Assembly: GCF_003130795.1 (NCBI RefSeq)
Contig: NZ_CP029353.1
Span: 1,937,501-2,001,500 of the forward strand
DNA: 64,000 nucleotides
Direction of reading: 5' to 3'
Source of the DNA: Azospirillum thermophilum
Lineage (GTDB): Bacteria > Pseudomonadota > Alphaproteobacteria > Azospirillales > Azospirillaceae
The translations under genes and the position numbers were made by a program. The notes under the pieces were generated by a model. It saw only the letters and a list, made by a program, of their open reading frames with translations. It ran no database searches and was not told where the DNA came from. This document shows, in pieces, positions 12,620 to 20,520 of the stretch (its first letter is position 1; every line of letters starts with the position of its first letter).

Positions 12620-12645
12620 GGGTCCGTCGATTTTTTTCCGATCCG
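12620..12645 (-). promoter_or_regulatory. Possible ECF-sigma promoter motif (GGAAAAAAAT)
   Basis: On the minus strand this reads CGGATCGGAAAAAAATCG, followed by ACGGACCCG. A closely similar CGGAAAAAATTGCCGGG occurs upstream of the ECF sigma gene (14366-14388). An A-rich -35 preceded by GG is typical of ECF-dependent promoters; the -10 element is not certain. It would drive the four-repeat protein gene with a leader of roughly 130 nt. Confidence 0.4.
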
Positions 12646-12649
12646 CCCC

Positions 12650-13117
12650 TTAACGGTCGCGGCCGGGCGGCGGCGGGTGGTCTTCCGGGCGGAACCCGGC
12701 GATCCGCCGGCGGCCTTCCGGCGACATGGCCGCGGCCACCTTGATCAGGACGGACTGGAAGCGCTCGCGGACCTGGGCCTCGCGGCGGTCCTGCTCCTCG
12801 AACAGGCGGGCGAGCGCCTGCGGGTCGAAGGGGTCCGCCCGCAGGACGGCCCGCACGCGGTCGGGGAACTCGCGGTGGCGGCGGCCCAGCTCGTCCAGCT
12901 CCGGCCGGTTGCTCTCGACGGCCGCGTGCAGCAGGCTGGCGTCGTCCGGCGGCAGCTGCTCGGCCATATGCTCCAGCAGGCGCAGCGGGTTGGGCGGGCC
13001 GGGCGGCGGGCCGAAGGGCGGGCGGGCGCCCAGCAGGTAGCCGGCGAGGAACATGTTGGCCCCGAGGGAGGCGAGCAGGGCGAGGAACAGCCAGCGGCTT
13101 CGGGTCGGCGGGGTCAT
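12650..13117 (-). CDS. Periplasmic metal/stress sensor, CnrX/Spy-like (heavy-metal resistance family)
   Basis: A 155-residue protein. The N-terminal membrane segment (WLFLALLASLGANMFLAGYL, residues about 9-28) is followed by a Pro-rich stalk and a helical hairpin domain rich in Arg/Glu (RFQSVLIKVAAAMSPEGRR near the end), the layout of the Metal_resist/CnrX family. Its ATG overlaps the stop of the anti-sigma gene (ATGA). In CnrYXH and NccYXH systems the X protein binds Ni/Co in the periplasm and controls an ECF sigma through the Y anti-sigma factor. By context this protein should sense a periplasmic signal; the ligand is unknown and few candidate metal ligands (His, Met) are obvious. Confidence 0.7.
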   Translation of the reverse strand: MTPPTRSRWLFLALLASLGANMFLAGYLLGARPPFGPPPGPPNPLRLLEHMAEQLPPDDASLLHAAVESNRPELDELGRRHREFPDRVRAVLRADPFDPQALARLFEEQDRREAQVRERFQSVLIKVAAAMSPEGRRRIAGFRPEDHPPPPGRDR

Positions 13118-13599
13118 CGGATCCACGTCTGAAGATAGGAGGTATGGTCGACCAGCGCGGCGATGCCGTCGCTCTGCGCCGTGTCGGCACGGGAGGCGCC
13201 GCCACCGGTCGCGCCGCCGATCAGGCCGAGATCGCCGGCCGCCACGCCCAGCACGCCCATGGCGGCCAGGAAGGCGGCGGCCTGCCACCATGCACCGGCG
13301 CGGGCGGCGGGCCGGACGGCAGCCGGGGCGCCGCCCGGCAGGCGGATCGGCGGCGGAGCGCCCGTCCGCCGGTCCAGCCGGTCCGACAGCGAGGCCATCA
13401 CCCGGTCCAGCTGCGCGTCGCCGACCTTCGGCTCGCCGAGCGACAGGAAGGCGTCGAGGATGCGGGCCTGGGCCAGGGCGTGGCGGGCCTCGTCCGACCG
13501 GGCGAGCAGGCCGCGGGCCGCCGCCCGTTCCGTCTCCGGCCAGCGGTCGATCTCGGCGCCGTAGGCCTCGGCCAGATGCTGGAACCGCTCGATGTTCAT
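13114..13599 (-). CDS. Membrane-bound anti-sigma factor (predicted)
   Basis: A 161-residue protein with an N-terminal cytoplasmic helical domain (MNIERFQHLAEAYGAEIDRW), one predicted transmembrane helix near residues 103-128 (AGAWWQAAAFLAAMGVLGVA) and a short periplasmic tail (LVDHTSYLQTWIR at the end). This is the topology of anti-sigma factors that pair with ECF sigmas. The start overlaps the sigma gene stop, and its own stop overlaps the sensor start, so all three are translationally coupled. The function is assigned from topology and operon position rather than from a family motif. Confidence 0.75.
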   Translation of the reverse strand: MNIERFQHLAEAYGAEIDRWPETERAAARGLLARSDEARHALAQARILDAFLSLGEPKVGDAQLDRVMASLSDRLDRRTGAPPPIRLPGGAPAAVRPAARAGAWWQAAAFLAAMGVLGVAAGDLGLIGGATGGGASRADTAQSDGIAALVDHTSYLQTWIR

Positions 13600-14240
13600 G
13601 ACCTGCCTCCCTCTCCCGCTCCGCCCGGGTCCTTCCCGGCCGGGGCCATGCCCGTCGGGCTGGCGCCCGTCAGTCCGGCAAGGCGCGCCCGCACCATCCG
13701 CCGCGCCCGGACCAGAAGGCTCTCCATGGCCGAGACCGACACCTGCAGGCTCGCCGCCGCCTCGGCACAGGACAGCTCGCCATAATAGCAGAGGCTCAGC
13801 GCCGCCCGCTGGCGGTCCGGCAGGCCGGCGATCGCCTCCTCGACGCAGGCGGCGAGCTGCCGTTCCTCCACCAGGGCCTCGGCGTCCGGCTGGCCGCTCG
13901 GGATGTCCCCGGCATCCTCCAGCGGGGCGAAGCTCCGGCGGCGGCGGTAGTCCAGGCTGCGGTTCAGCACGACGCGGTAGAGCCAGGTCGAGACCTTGGC
14001 CTCGCCGCCGCGCCAGCGGTCGGCATGCTCCCACAGTTGCAGGAGCGCGTCCTGCACCACCTCCTCCGCATCCTGGGGCGATCCCAGGACGCGCTGGGCG
14101 ACCCCGAGGCTCCGTTTCAAGTGACGCCGGCACAGCAGCTCGAAGGCGGGACGGCAGCCCCCGGCGATCTCCGCCATCAGCGCGTCGTCGTCCAACCCCT
14201 CCAACTCCGGCTGGCCCAACTCCGGCCGCGCCCCGACCAT
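13596..14240 (-). CDS. RNA polymerase ECF sigma factor
   Basis: A 214-residue ECF (sigma-70 group 4) factor. Region 2 includes FELLCRRHLKRSLGVAQRVL, DAEEVVQDALLQLWEHAD and KVSTWLYRVVLNRSLDYRRR; region 4 includes GLPDRQRAALSLCYYGELSC and the HTH SVSAMESLLVRARRMVRARL. The start is uncertain: ATG at 14240 lies just before the conserved region, and an in-frame ATG at 14264 is the main alternative; neither has a well-spaced ribosome site. Downstream genes encode its likely anti-sigma and a CnrX-like sensor. Confidence 0.88.
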   Translation of the reverse strand: MVGARPELGQPELEGLDDDALMAEIAGGCRPAFELLCRRHLKRSLGVAQRVLGSPQDAEEVVQDALLQLWEHADRWRGGEAKVSTWLYRVVLNRSLDYRRRRSFAPLEDAGDIPSGQPDAEALVEERQLAACVEEAIAGLPDRQRAALSLCYYGELSCAEAAASLQVSVSAMESLLVRARRMVRARLAGLTGASPTGMAPAGKDPGGAGEGGRS

Positions 14241-14365
14241 TCTCGACCGAATGCCCGCCTCCATCGACCGCCGGGAAGCGGGCCGTCGCCCCACTCCCCC
14301 GGTCCTCCGTCCCCGATCCCCCGTCGTCCCGCCTTCTACGATGCCGCCCCGCCCCCTCCTGCGCG

Positions 14366-14390
14366 CCACCCGGCAATTTTTTCCGGGCGC
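14366..14390 (-). promoter_or_regulatory. Possible autoregulatory ECF promoter motif
   Basis: The minus-strand sequence CGGAAAAAATTGCCGGG resembles the motif at 12620-12645 (shared CGGAAAAAA followed by T/AT and a GC segment). ECF sigma operons are usually autoregulated, and the position 105-150 nt upstream of the sigma start fits. Part of it lies inside an imperfect GC palindrome (GCGCGC arms at about 14361 and 14386). Confidence 0.4.
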
Positions 14391-14391
14391 G

Positions 14392-14426
14392 CAAAAGAAA
14401 AGCGCCGGCCCTGCCGGCCGGCGCTT
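14392..14426 (-). terminator. Intrinsic terminator of lpdA
   Basis: Stem AAGCGCCGGCC (14400-14410) pairs with GGCCGGCGCTT (14416-14426) around a 5-nt loop. On the minus strand it is followed by TTCTTTTGC. It lies 43 nt past the lpdA stop. Confidence 0.85.
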
Positions 14427-14468
14427 CTCCTGCGGTCGGAACCGCGGCAGGGGGGCGGGTGCCCCGCG

Positions 14469-15869
14469 TCAGATGTGCAGGGCGCGGCCGTCCACCGCCA
14501 GCGCCGCTTCCTTCGTCACCTCCGACAGGGTCGGGTGGGCGTGGCAGGTGCGGGCGATGTCCTCGGCCGAGGCGCTGAACTCCATGGCCAGCGCCAGCTC
14601 GGCCACCATCTCCGACACGTTCGGGCCGATCATGTGGACGCCCAGCACCTTGTCGGTGGCGGCGTCGGCGAGGATCTTGACGAAGCCGTCGGTGGAGCCC
14701 ATGGCCCGGGCGCGGCCGTTGGCGGTGAAGGGGAACTTGCCGGCCTTGTAGGCGACGCCCGCGGCCTTCAGCTCCTCCTCGGTCTTGCCGACCGCGGCCA
14801 CTTCCGGCCAGGTGTAGACGACGCCGGGGACGAGGTCGTGGTTGACGTGGCCCGCCTGGCCGGCCAGCAGCTCGGCCAGCGCCACGCCCTCCTCCTCGGC
14901 CTTGTGGGCCAGCATCGGGCCTTCGACCACGTCGCCGATGGCGTAGATGCCCGGAACGTTGGTCTCGAAATGCTTGCCGATCTTGACCCGGCCGCGGTTG
15001 TCCATCTCCACGCCCACCGCGTCGAGGCCCAGCCCCTGGGTGAAGGCGCGGCGGCCGATGGCGACCAGCACCACGTCGGCCTCGACCGTCTCGGCGGCGC
15101 CGCCGGCGGCGGGCTCGACCGTCAGGGCGACGCCGGCGTCGGTGACGTTGGCCGCGGTGACCTTGGAGGACAGCTTGAAGGTCATGCCCTGCTTGGCGAA
15201 GACGCGCTGCGCCTGCTTGGACAGCTCGCCGTCCATCGTCGGCAGGATGCGGTCGAGGAACTCGATCACCGTCACCTGGGCGCCCAGGCGGCCCCAGACC
15301 GACCCCAGCTCCAGCCCGATCACGCCGCCGCCGATGACGACGAGGCGCTTGGGCACCTCCGGCAGCTCCAGCGCGCCGGTGGAGGAGACGATCTTCTTCT
15401 CGTCGATGGTGATGCCGGGCAGCGGGGTCACCTCCGACCCGGTGGCGATCACGATGGCCTTGCCGGCGGTGACGGTGCCCACGCCCTCGACCTCGACGGT
15501 GTTCGGCGCGGTGATCCGGCCGGCACCCTTCAGCCAGGCGATCTTGTTCTTCTTGAACAGGAACTCGATGCCGCCGGTGTTCTCCTTGACGACCTTGTCC
15601 TTGTGGGCAAGCATCCCCGGCAGGTCGAGCTCGACGCCGCCGACCTTGATGCCGAACTTGCCGAGGCCGTGCTTGGCCTCCTCGAACTTCTCCGACGCCG
15701 AGAGCAGCGCCTTGGAGGGGATGCAGCCGACATTGAGGCAGGTCCCGCCGAGAGCCGCGCGCTTCTCGACGCAGGCCACCTTGAAACCAAGCTGGGCCGC
15801 ACGGATCGCGCAGACATACCCGCCGGGGCCGCCGCCGATGACGACGACGTCGTAAGTGCTTTCAGCCAT
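14469..15869 (-). CDS. lpdA: Dihydrolipoyl dehydrogenase (E3)
   Basis: A 466-residue flavoprotein that reoxidises dihydrolipoamide in 2-oxo acid dehydrogenase complexes and the glycine cleavage system. The FAD site VVVIGGGPGGYVCAIRAAQL is at the N-terminus, the redox disulfide lies in GGTCLNVGCIPSK, the NAD site in VVIGGGVIGLELGSVW, and the catalytic His-Glu pair in HAHPTLSEVTKEA. The start was chosen at MAESTYDVVV; the open frame continues upstream but without homologous sequence. It is monocistronic here, with a strong terminator downstream; E1/E2 partners are not in the window. Confidence 0.97.
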   Translation of the reverse strand: MAESTYDVVVIGGGPGGYVCAIRAAQLGFKVACVEKRAALGGTCLNVGCIPSKALLSASEKFEEAKHGLGKFGIKVGGVELDLPGMLAHKDKVVKENTGGIEFLFKKNKIAWLKGAGRITAPNTVEVEGVGTVTAGKAIVIATGSEVTPLPGITIDEKKIVSSTGALELPEVPKRLVVIGGGVIGLELGSVWGRLGAQVTVIEFLDRILPTMDGELSKQAQRVFAKQGMTFKLSSKVTAANVTDAGVALTVEPAAGGAAETVEADVVLVAIGRRAFTQGLGLDAVGVEMDNRGRVKIGKHFETNVPGIYAIGDVVEGPMLAHKAEEEGVALAELLAGQAGHVNHDLVPGVVYTWPEVAAVGKTEEELKAAGVAYKAGKFPFTANGRARAMGSTDGFVKILADAATDKVLGVHMIGPNVSEMVAELALAMEFSASAEDIARTCHAHPTLSEVTKEAALAVDGRALHI

Positions 15870-16026
15870 GAGGGGCTTTCCTTCCGCCTGTCTTGCTCGT
15901 TGCCAAAAGCCGTCCCGTCCAGCGGGGAGGGCCGCGCGGCGATTTATGCCCGCGCTTCCGCCGGCTGGCAACGGGACACTTCGTCTCGACAGGGCTACCG
16001 GAAAGGAAGGTGCCGGATGCCCCGGC

Positions 16027-16365
16027 TCACAGCCGCAGGTCGCCGTACAGCTCCGCCAGCGGCGCCTCCGGCCACCGGCCGTCGGCGTCGCGGCGGTGCA
16101 GCTCGGCCCGGACGGCCCGCGAGTCGGGGAACAGGATCTCCCGCACCGACGGCATGGCGGCATAGGCGTGCAGCTTCGCCCGCTGCGCCTTCTCCTCGGT
16201 CGGCGACAGGATCTCGACCAGCAGGACCGGAGCGGTGGTGTAGAGGGCCTCCGGGTCGAAGGGCTCGCAGGTCACCGCGAGGTCGGCGACGCGGCAATTG
16301 TGGATCGGGTCGACGTGCAGCCGGATGCCGGCTTCGGACAGGAACCCCGCGAGAGCGCCCGTCTT
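16027..16365 (-). pseudogene. Uma2-family endonuclease remnant (5'-truncated)
   Basis: The reading frame from about 16365 to the stop gives roughly 110 residues: GALAGFLSEAGIRLHVDP, then VADLAVTCEPFDPEALY, TTAPVLLVEILSPTEEKAQ and PSVREILFPDS. These match the C-terminal two thirds of Uma2 (DUF820) restriction-endonuclease-like proteins, including the VTCEP and VLLVEILSP core strands. The N-terminal third (normally about 80 residues) is missing: upstream sequence in all three frames is unrelated, and the entericidin gene occupies that space. A short piece from a GTG at 16275 could still be translated, but it would lack a complete fold. Confidence 0.65.
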
Positions 16366-16480
16366 GCGAAGGGCACCCCCTTTGCGCAGCCCCCCGCCCG
16401 ATCGGGTCGGGAAACAACCAAGGTTCCGCTTGCGTTGTTCCAGGCGACGACAAGGTCATCGCAACCGGGAGACACACATC

Positions 16481-16639
16481 ATGCGAACCCTCAGGAAGAT
16501 CGCGCTGTTCGCCATCGCCGGCACGCTGCTCGGCACCACGCTGAGCGCCTGCAACACCATCGAGGGCGCCGGTCAGGACGTCCAGGCCGGCGGCCGCGCG
16601 GTGGAGCGCTCGGCCGACAGCGTGCAGAAGAAGATGTAA
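16481..16639 (+). CDS. Entericidin A/B family lipoprotein
   Basis: A 52-residue small lipoprotein. The signal peptide MRTLRKIALFAIAGTLLGTT ends in the lipobox LSAC, and the mature part is NTIEGAGQDVQAGGRAVERS. The GAGQDVQAGG motif and total length are typical of entericidins, small envelope lipoproteins linked to stress and stationary phase. GGGAGA lies about 9 nt before the ATG. A GC hairpin follows the stop. Confidence 0.92.
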   Translation: MRTLRKIALFAIAGTLLGTTLSACNTIEGAGQDVQAGGRAVERSADSVQKKM

Positions 16640-16667
16640 GCAGCGGCCGACCCGTCCCGCGATGTGC

Positions 16668-16703
16668 AACCGGCCCGGCCCCTGCGCCGGGCCGGTTCCG
16701 TTT
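16668..16703 (+). terminator. Terminator of the entericidin gene
   Basis: The arms AACCGGCCCGG (16668-16678) and CCGGGCCGGTT (16687-16697) form a perfect 11-bp stem with an 8-nt loop, followed by CCGTTT. It lies 29 nt after the stop codon. The short T run makes it a moderate terminator. Confidence 0.7.
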
Positions 16704-16902
16704 CATGCCCGGCGCCTCTCGCCCGGCTCCTTCACGAAGCCCTTGTTCGCTCCGCGGTTGCCTGCGACAATTGGCTGCACCGGTTGCGAAGTAAACTCAT
16801 TCGTGCCGCATTGATTCGGCCGCCGCCGCTTCGCAAAATCGATTCCAGACCTCCATCCGGGCCGGCTCCGTGCACCCGGCCTTTCGAGCAAGGACCTGAC
16901 GC

Positions 16903-17106
16903 GTGAAGAGCATTGTGAACTGGATCAACCCCATCCTCGCGGGGATCGTCGCCTTCCTCGGACTGCTGGCCTCCTCCCGCGCGGCGGACGGGGCGTTCTA
17001 CTACGGCGGGCTGATCGTCTTCCTCGCCTGCATCGTCTTCATTTTCATGAGCGTCGGCCGCTACTACGACCGCCGCGACGCCATGCTCGCGCACCAGCAC
17101 AAGTAG
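16903..17106 (+). CDS. Small two-helix membrane protein, unknown function
   Basis: A 67-residue protein with two predicted membrane helices: residues about 8-25 (INPILAGIVAFLGLLAS) and 34-53 (YYGGLIVFLACIVFIFMSV). A short charged tail (RYYDRRDAMLAHQHK) follows. I do not recognise the family. It sits between the entericidin gene and a methyltransferase gene, with no clear operon link. The 263 nt upstream contain AT-rich patches (for example around 16780-16830) that could be its promoter. Confidence 0.65.
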   Translation: MKSIVNWINPILAGIVAFLGLLASSRAADGAFYYGGLIVFLACIVFIFMSVGRYYDRRDAMLAHQHK

Positions 17107-17199
17107 GAGCCCGGCGTCCGAATCCGGAACGGGTGCGCAGTCACGGGGGCAGGCAGTCCGCCCTGGTCCCCGTGCCAAGACGAAGAAAGGGGTGCCGCC

Positions 17200-17970
17200 A
17201 TGGCATGGGACCCCAAACGCGACGATGACCGCGACACCGGCCGCGACCGGCCGGTGTCCGACCTTCTGGCGGCGCTGTCCGCCCTCCATCCCCGTACCAT
17301 CGTCGTCCTGCGCTGCGGCGACGGCCATCTGGCCCGCCGGCTCGCCGCGACGTGGCCGGAGGCCGCGGTGCTGGGCGTGGACCCGTGCGAAGCGATGCTG
17401 CGCTGGGCCGCCGCCACGCCGTCGCGGGTGCGCTACGAACAGGCGGCCCTTGCCGACTGGCGCCCGGCCCATCCCGTGGACCTCATCGTCTGCGACGGCG
17501 GCCCCGCCGACCCCGGGGAGCATCCCCGGCTGCTGCCCGAGCTGCTGCAGCGGCTGGCGCCCGGCGGCACGCTCGCCCTCGTCCTGCCGCGGACGGAGGA
17601 GGAGGCCCCCTACCGCCTGCTTCTCCAGGCGGCGCGCCGCGACCCCTGGGCGGAACGGCTGGAGGGGCTGCTGCGCCCGGCGCCCGCCCATGCCCCCGGC
17701 GACTACTACGACTGGCTGAGGCCGCTCGCCGCACGGATCGAGCTGTGGCAGGCCGAGTATCTGACGCCGGTCAGCGCCGACATCCCGCTCCAGCAGCGGG
17801 TGAACCCCGACATGCTCGCCCCGGTGATGGAGGCGCTGTCGGGAACGGCGCTCGACCGCTTCCTGGCCGACTATGCCCGCCGGCTGGAGGAGGCCTTCCC
17901 CCAGCGCTGCGACGGCACCGTCCTGATGCCGTCGCGGCGGCTGTTCGTCGTCGCCCGGATCGCCGGATAG
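17200..17970 (+). CDS. SAM-dependent methyltransferase, trans-aconitate 2-methyltransferase-like
   Basis: A 256-residue protein. The start MAWDPKR and the overall layout follow the Tam family: motif I VVLRCGDGHLARRLAATWPE, the acidic ribose-binding region VLGVDPCEAMLRWA, and the substrate-side segment GDYYDWLRPLAARIELW plus a C-terminal PSRRLFVVAR. The usual Gly-rich DLGCGPGN is altered to VLRCGDGH, so the substrate may differ from trans-aconitate. The N-terminus is Asp/Arg-rich. Confidence 0.75.
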   Translation: MAWDPKRDDDRDTGRDRPVSDLLAALSALHPRTIVVLRCGDGHLARRLAATWPEAAVLGVDPCEAMLRWAAATPSRVRYEQAALADWRPAHPVDLIVCDGGPADPGEHPRLLPELLQRLAPGGTLALVLPRTEEEAPYRLLLQAARRDPWAERLEGLLRPAPAHAPGDYYDWLRPLAARIELWQAEYLTPVSADIPLQQRVNPDMLAPVMEALSGTALDRFLADYARRLEEAFPQRCDGTVLMPSRRLFVVARIAG

Positions 17971-17977
17971 GCGCGGG

Positions 17978-18601
17978 TCAGGTCCGGTCGATATAGTCCA
18001 GCAGCGGCGCCCAGTCGCCGCGATGCTCCGACGCCCGCTTGCCCGGCATGTCGAACAGGCTGAGGCCGGTGGCGGCGGCGTCCGCATAGATCTGGCTGTC
18101 GCGCAGCCGCGTCACCACCCGGTGGCCGATCCCGCCGAGGAACTGGTCGAGCCGGTCGGCCGCCCTGGTCCGCGCGCGCAGCCGGTTGCCGACCACGGCG
18201 ACCGCCTTGCGGTTCTTCGCGATCGACTTCAGCTCCTCCAGCTTGCCGAGGAAGCGCTGCGTCGCCTGCTCGTCGAAGGCGCCGGGAAGCACAGGCAGGA
18301 CGACCACGTCCGCCATCTTCACCAGATCCTCGATCTGCCTGGTCTTCAGCGCCGCCGGGGCGTCGATCACCAGCCGCTGCGTGCCGCGCGGCGCATCGCC
18401 GATGTCCTTCGACCAGTCCAGCCCGACCAGGGCCGGCAGCGTGTCCGGCCGCCGGCCGAGCCAGCCCAGCGAGGAGCGCTGGCGGTCCACGTCGGCCAGC
18501 ACGGTCGCGCGGCCTGCGCAGGCGGAGGCCGCAGCCAGATTGGTGGCGATGGTGGTCTTGCCACACCCGCCCTTGATGTTGGCGACGAGGATCGTGAGCA
18601 T
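17978..18601 (-). CDS. Orphan ParA/MinD-like ATPase
   Basis: A 207-residue protein with the deviant Walker A NIKGGCGKTTIATNLA at residues 8-23, Walker A' VLADVDRQRSSLGWL and a Walker B-like RLVIDAPAALK. No ParB gene is next to it, so it is not the chromosomal parABS. The family includes cargo positioners and partition-like ATPases; the cargo is unknown. It ends 8 nt from the convergent methyltransferase gene and starts 12 nt after the CYTH-CHAD gene, so it is probably cotranscribed with the latter. Confidence 0.85.
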   Translation of the reverse strand: MLTILVANIKGGCGKTTIATNLAAASACAGRATVLADVDRQRSSLGWLGRRPDTLPALVGLDWSKDIGDAPRGTQRLVIDAPAALKTRQIEDLVKMADVVVLPVLPGAFDEQATQRFLGKLEELKSIAKNRKAVAVVGNRLRARTRAADRLDQFLGGIGHRVVTRLRDSQIYADAAATGLSLFDMPGKRASEHRGDWAPLLDYIDRT

Positions 18602-18612
18602 GATGGGGCAGT

Positions 18613-20217
18613 CTAGCCCACGGCTTCCCGCTTCGACCAGAAGCGTTTGGTCTCCAGGAAATCATGCCACAGCCCGACCAGCGAGGCCTCGGCATCGACG
18701 ACGCCGCGCGCATGCCAGCCGATGACGAGGCCGGCCGCCCGCGGCTCGCCCGGCGCCGACCGGCTGCCGTCGGCATGCAGGTCGTGCAGCAGGCGCGTCG
18801 CCGTCGCCACGTCGTTCAGGTGGCCCAGCGCGTCCTGGAAGGCCGAGAGCTGCTGGATGTAGCGCTTGGCCGGCTTCTCGTCATAGAGGCTGCGGAAGAA
18901 CTCCGTCGCATAGCGCAGCTTCTTCAGCGCGATGCGGAGCTGGTGGCGGTCGTTGACCGACAGTTCCTCGAAGCCGTGGCCGGCGCGCCGCGCCTTCTTG
19001 TGCCGCTTGTCGAGCAGATGGTCGGCAAGGTCGGTCACCGGGCCGAACAGGCGGATGGCGTTCTCGCTGACCGGCTGGTCGCGCCAGCCGCGCCGCTCCA
19101 CCCAGGCGCCGAGCCCGAGCAGGAAGCCGGTGTAGCGCGGCGAGCGGATGGCCTCCCGCGCGGTCTCGTAGGCCTGCTGGCGCCGGGCCTCCGCCGCGGC
19201 CGCCAGCGCCTCGATGTCGGCGACCGCCGAACGGCCGTGGCCGTTGGCCTGCCGGAAGGCGTCGCGCACCGGGGCCAGCAGCTCGGTCAGGAAGACGTCC
19301 CAGTCGCGCGCCGGCCCCAGGTTGCCGGCCAGCCACTTGATCTCGCCCACCAGCCAGAGATACTGGTCGGTCGGCACGAAGGGCCGGAACAGCGCGATGG
19401 CCGAGCGCAGGCGGCGCAGCGCCACGCGCATCTGGTGGATGCCCTCCGGATCCTCGCCGGCGACCGAGACCGCCTCGTTGGCGACGAGGTGGTTGAGGCA
19501 GGAATGGACGATGCGGGCGAGCGCGCCCTCCACCGTCGTCTCGGGCTCCAGAGCCAGCTTGTCGGCCTTCACCACCATGTCCCCCTGCCCGGCGGCCAGC
19601 GCGAAGCCGCGCGCCGCCTTGGTCCGCGCCTCCAGCCGGACCGGCGCCGCCTCGGCAAGCTCCTGGGCGAGCCGGTAGAGCGCGGCGGCGCTGCCGGCCA
19701 GCAGTTCCAGCTCCACCTCCGACACCGGGACCGACCGGCCGTCCGGCAGCCGGATGTCGCCGCTGTCGAAGGCGATCTCGATCCGGCTGGCGGCGTCGCC
19801 CTCGCCCACCGTCACCTCGACCGCCTCGCGCTCGACGACCGTGGTGAAGACCGGCTTCAGGTCGCCCGCCCCGACCGCGCCCAGCAGGGCCTGCGCCTCG
19901 CCGTCGGCGATGACCGAGAGGTCGAGGCCGGAGCCGGGCAGCGGATACTCCCACTCGCCGCGGCCGAGCCCGTCGGCCTCCGGCGCCGTCTTCACCGTCA
20001 GCAGGTGGCGGTCGCCGGCCTTGCGCACCCGCACGGTCACGCCGCGCCTCGACAGGCGCAGGTCGTCGCTGTCGAAATAGGTGCTCTCCAGCAGCTTGCG
20101 GCTGCCCGCCTCCCTGGCGCGCGACGTCACCGCCCGGGAAGAGCGAAGGGCGGCGAAATCCTCGGCGCGAACGGCCAGTTTCAGTTCCGTTTCACGATTG
20201 GTGTCCGCTTCAGCCAT
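18613..20217 (-). CDS. CYTH and CHAD domain-containing protein
   Basis: A 534-residue protein. The N-terminal CYTH domain has the signature ETELKLAV (EXEXK) at residues 8-15 and RRGVTVRVRKAGDRHLLTVK. The C-terminal CHAD domain has HQMRVALRRLRSAIALF and DRHQLRIALKKLRYATEFF, with conserved His residues. CYTH domains act on triphosphates (including inorganic triphosphate) and CHAD domains bind polyphosphate, so a role in polyphosphate metabolism or granules is likely. The start is the ATG right before the EXEXK motif; an upstream ATG adds 15 residues. The orphan ParA follows, possibly linking it to granule positioning (inference). Confidence 0.9.
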   Translation of the reverse strand: MAEADTNRETELKLAVRAEDFAALRSSRAVTSRAREAGSRKLLESTYFDSDDLRLSRRGVTVRVRKAGDRHLLTVKTAPEADGLGRGEWEYPLPGSGLDLSVIADGEAQALLGAVGAGDLKPVFTTVVEREAVEVTVGEGDAASRIEIAFDSGDIRLPDGRSVPVSEVELELLAGSAAALYRLAQELAEAAPVRLEARTKAARGFALAAGQGDMVVKADKLALEPETTVEGALARIVHSCLNHLVANEAVSVAGEDPEGIHQMRVALRRLRSAIALFRPFVPTDQYLWLVGEIKWLAGNLGPARDWDVFLTELLAPVRDAFRQANGHGRSAVADIEALAAAAEARRQQAYETAREAIRSPRYTGFLLGLGAWVERRGWRDQPVSENAIRLFGPVTDLADHLLDKRHKKARRAGHGFEELSVNDRHQLRIALKKLRYATEFFRSLYDEKPAKRYIQQLSAFQDALGHLNDVATATRLLHDLHADGSRSAPGEPRAAGLVIGWHARGVVDAEASLVGLWHDFLETKRFWSKREAVG

Positions 20218-20520
20218 CGCCTGCGCCTCAAGCCCCCGTTCAAGCTGCATGCCCGTTAACATGCGACCAGCGGCCGGTGTTGCATAGCCCCTCGAAGGGG
20301 GTCAAGTTACGGTATCAAGTCAACACCTGGGATTGTGGTCCCCGCGGTCGCGGCACCGGCCGCTCCGCAACAGGACGGCCGCCCGCTTGTTCCCCCGGCT
20401 GACCGGCGCCGCCACCCCCTGCGACACCATGCCCACTTCGTTTGGAGTCGTTGCAAAGCCGGGGCCTCTGTGCTTGGCTGCGCGCCAAAATCCTCTCTTA
20501 CCTTTGGGGACTCTGGGGCC
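20218..20520. other. Divergent intergenic region before pgk
   Basis: This 303-nt gap separates the divergent CYTH-CHAD gene and pgk. It contains a small hairpin CCCCTCGAAGGGG near 20288 and a GC-poor patch near 20303-20330. No gene is supported. Both promoters should lie here. Confidence 0.5.
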
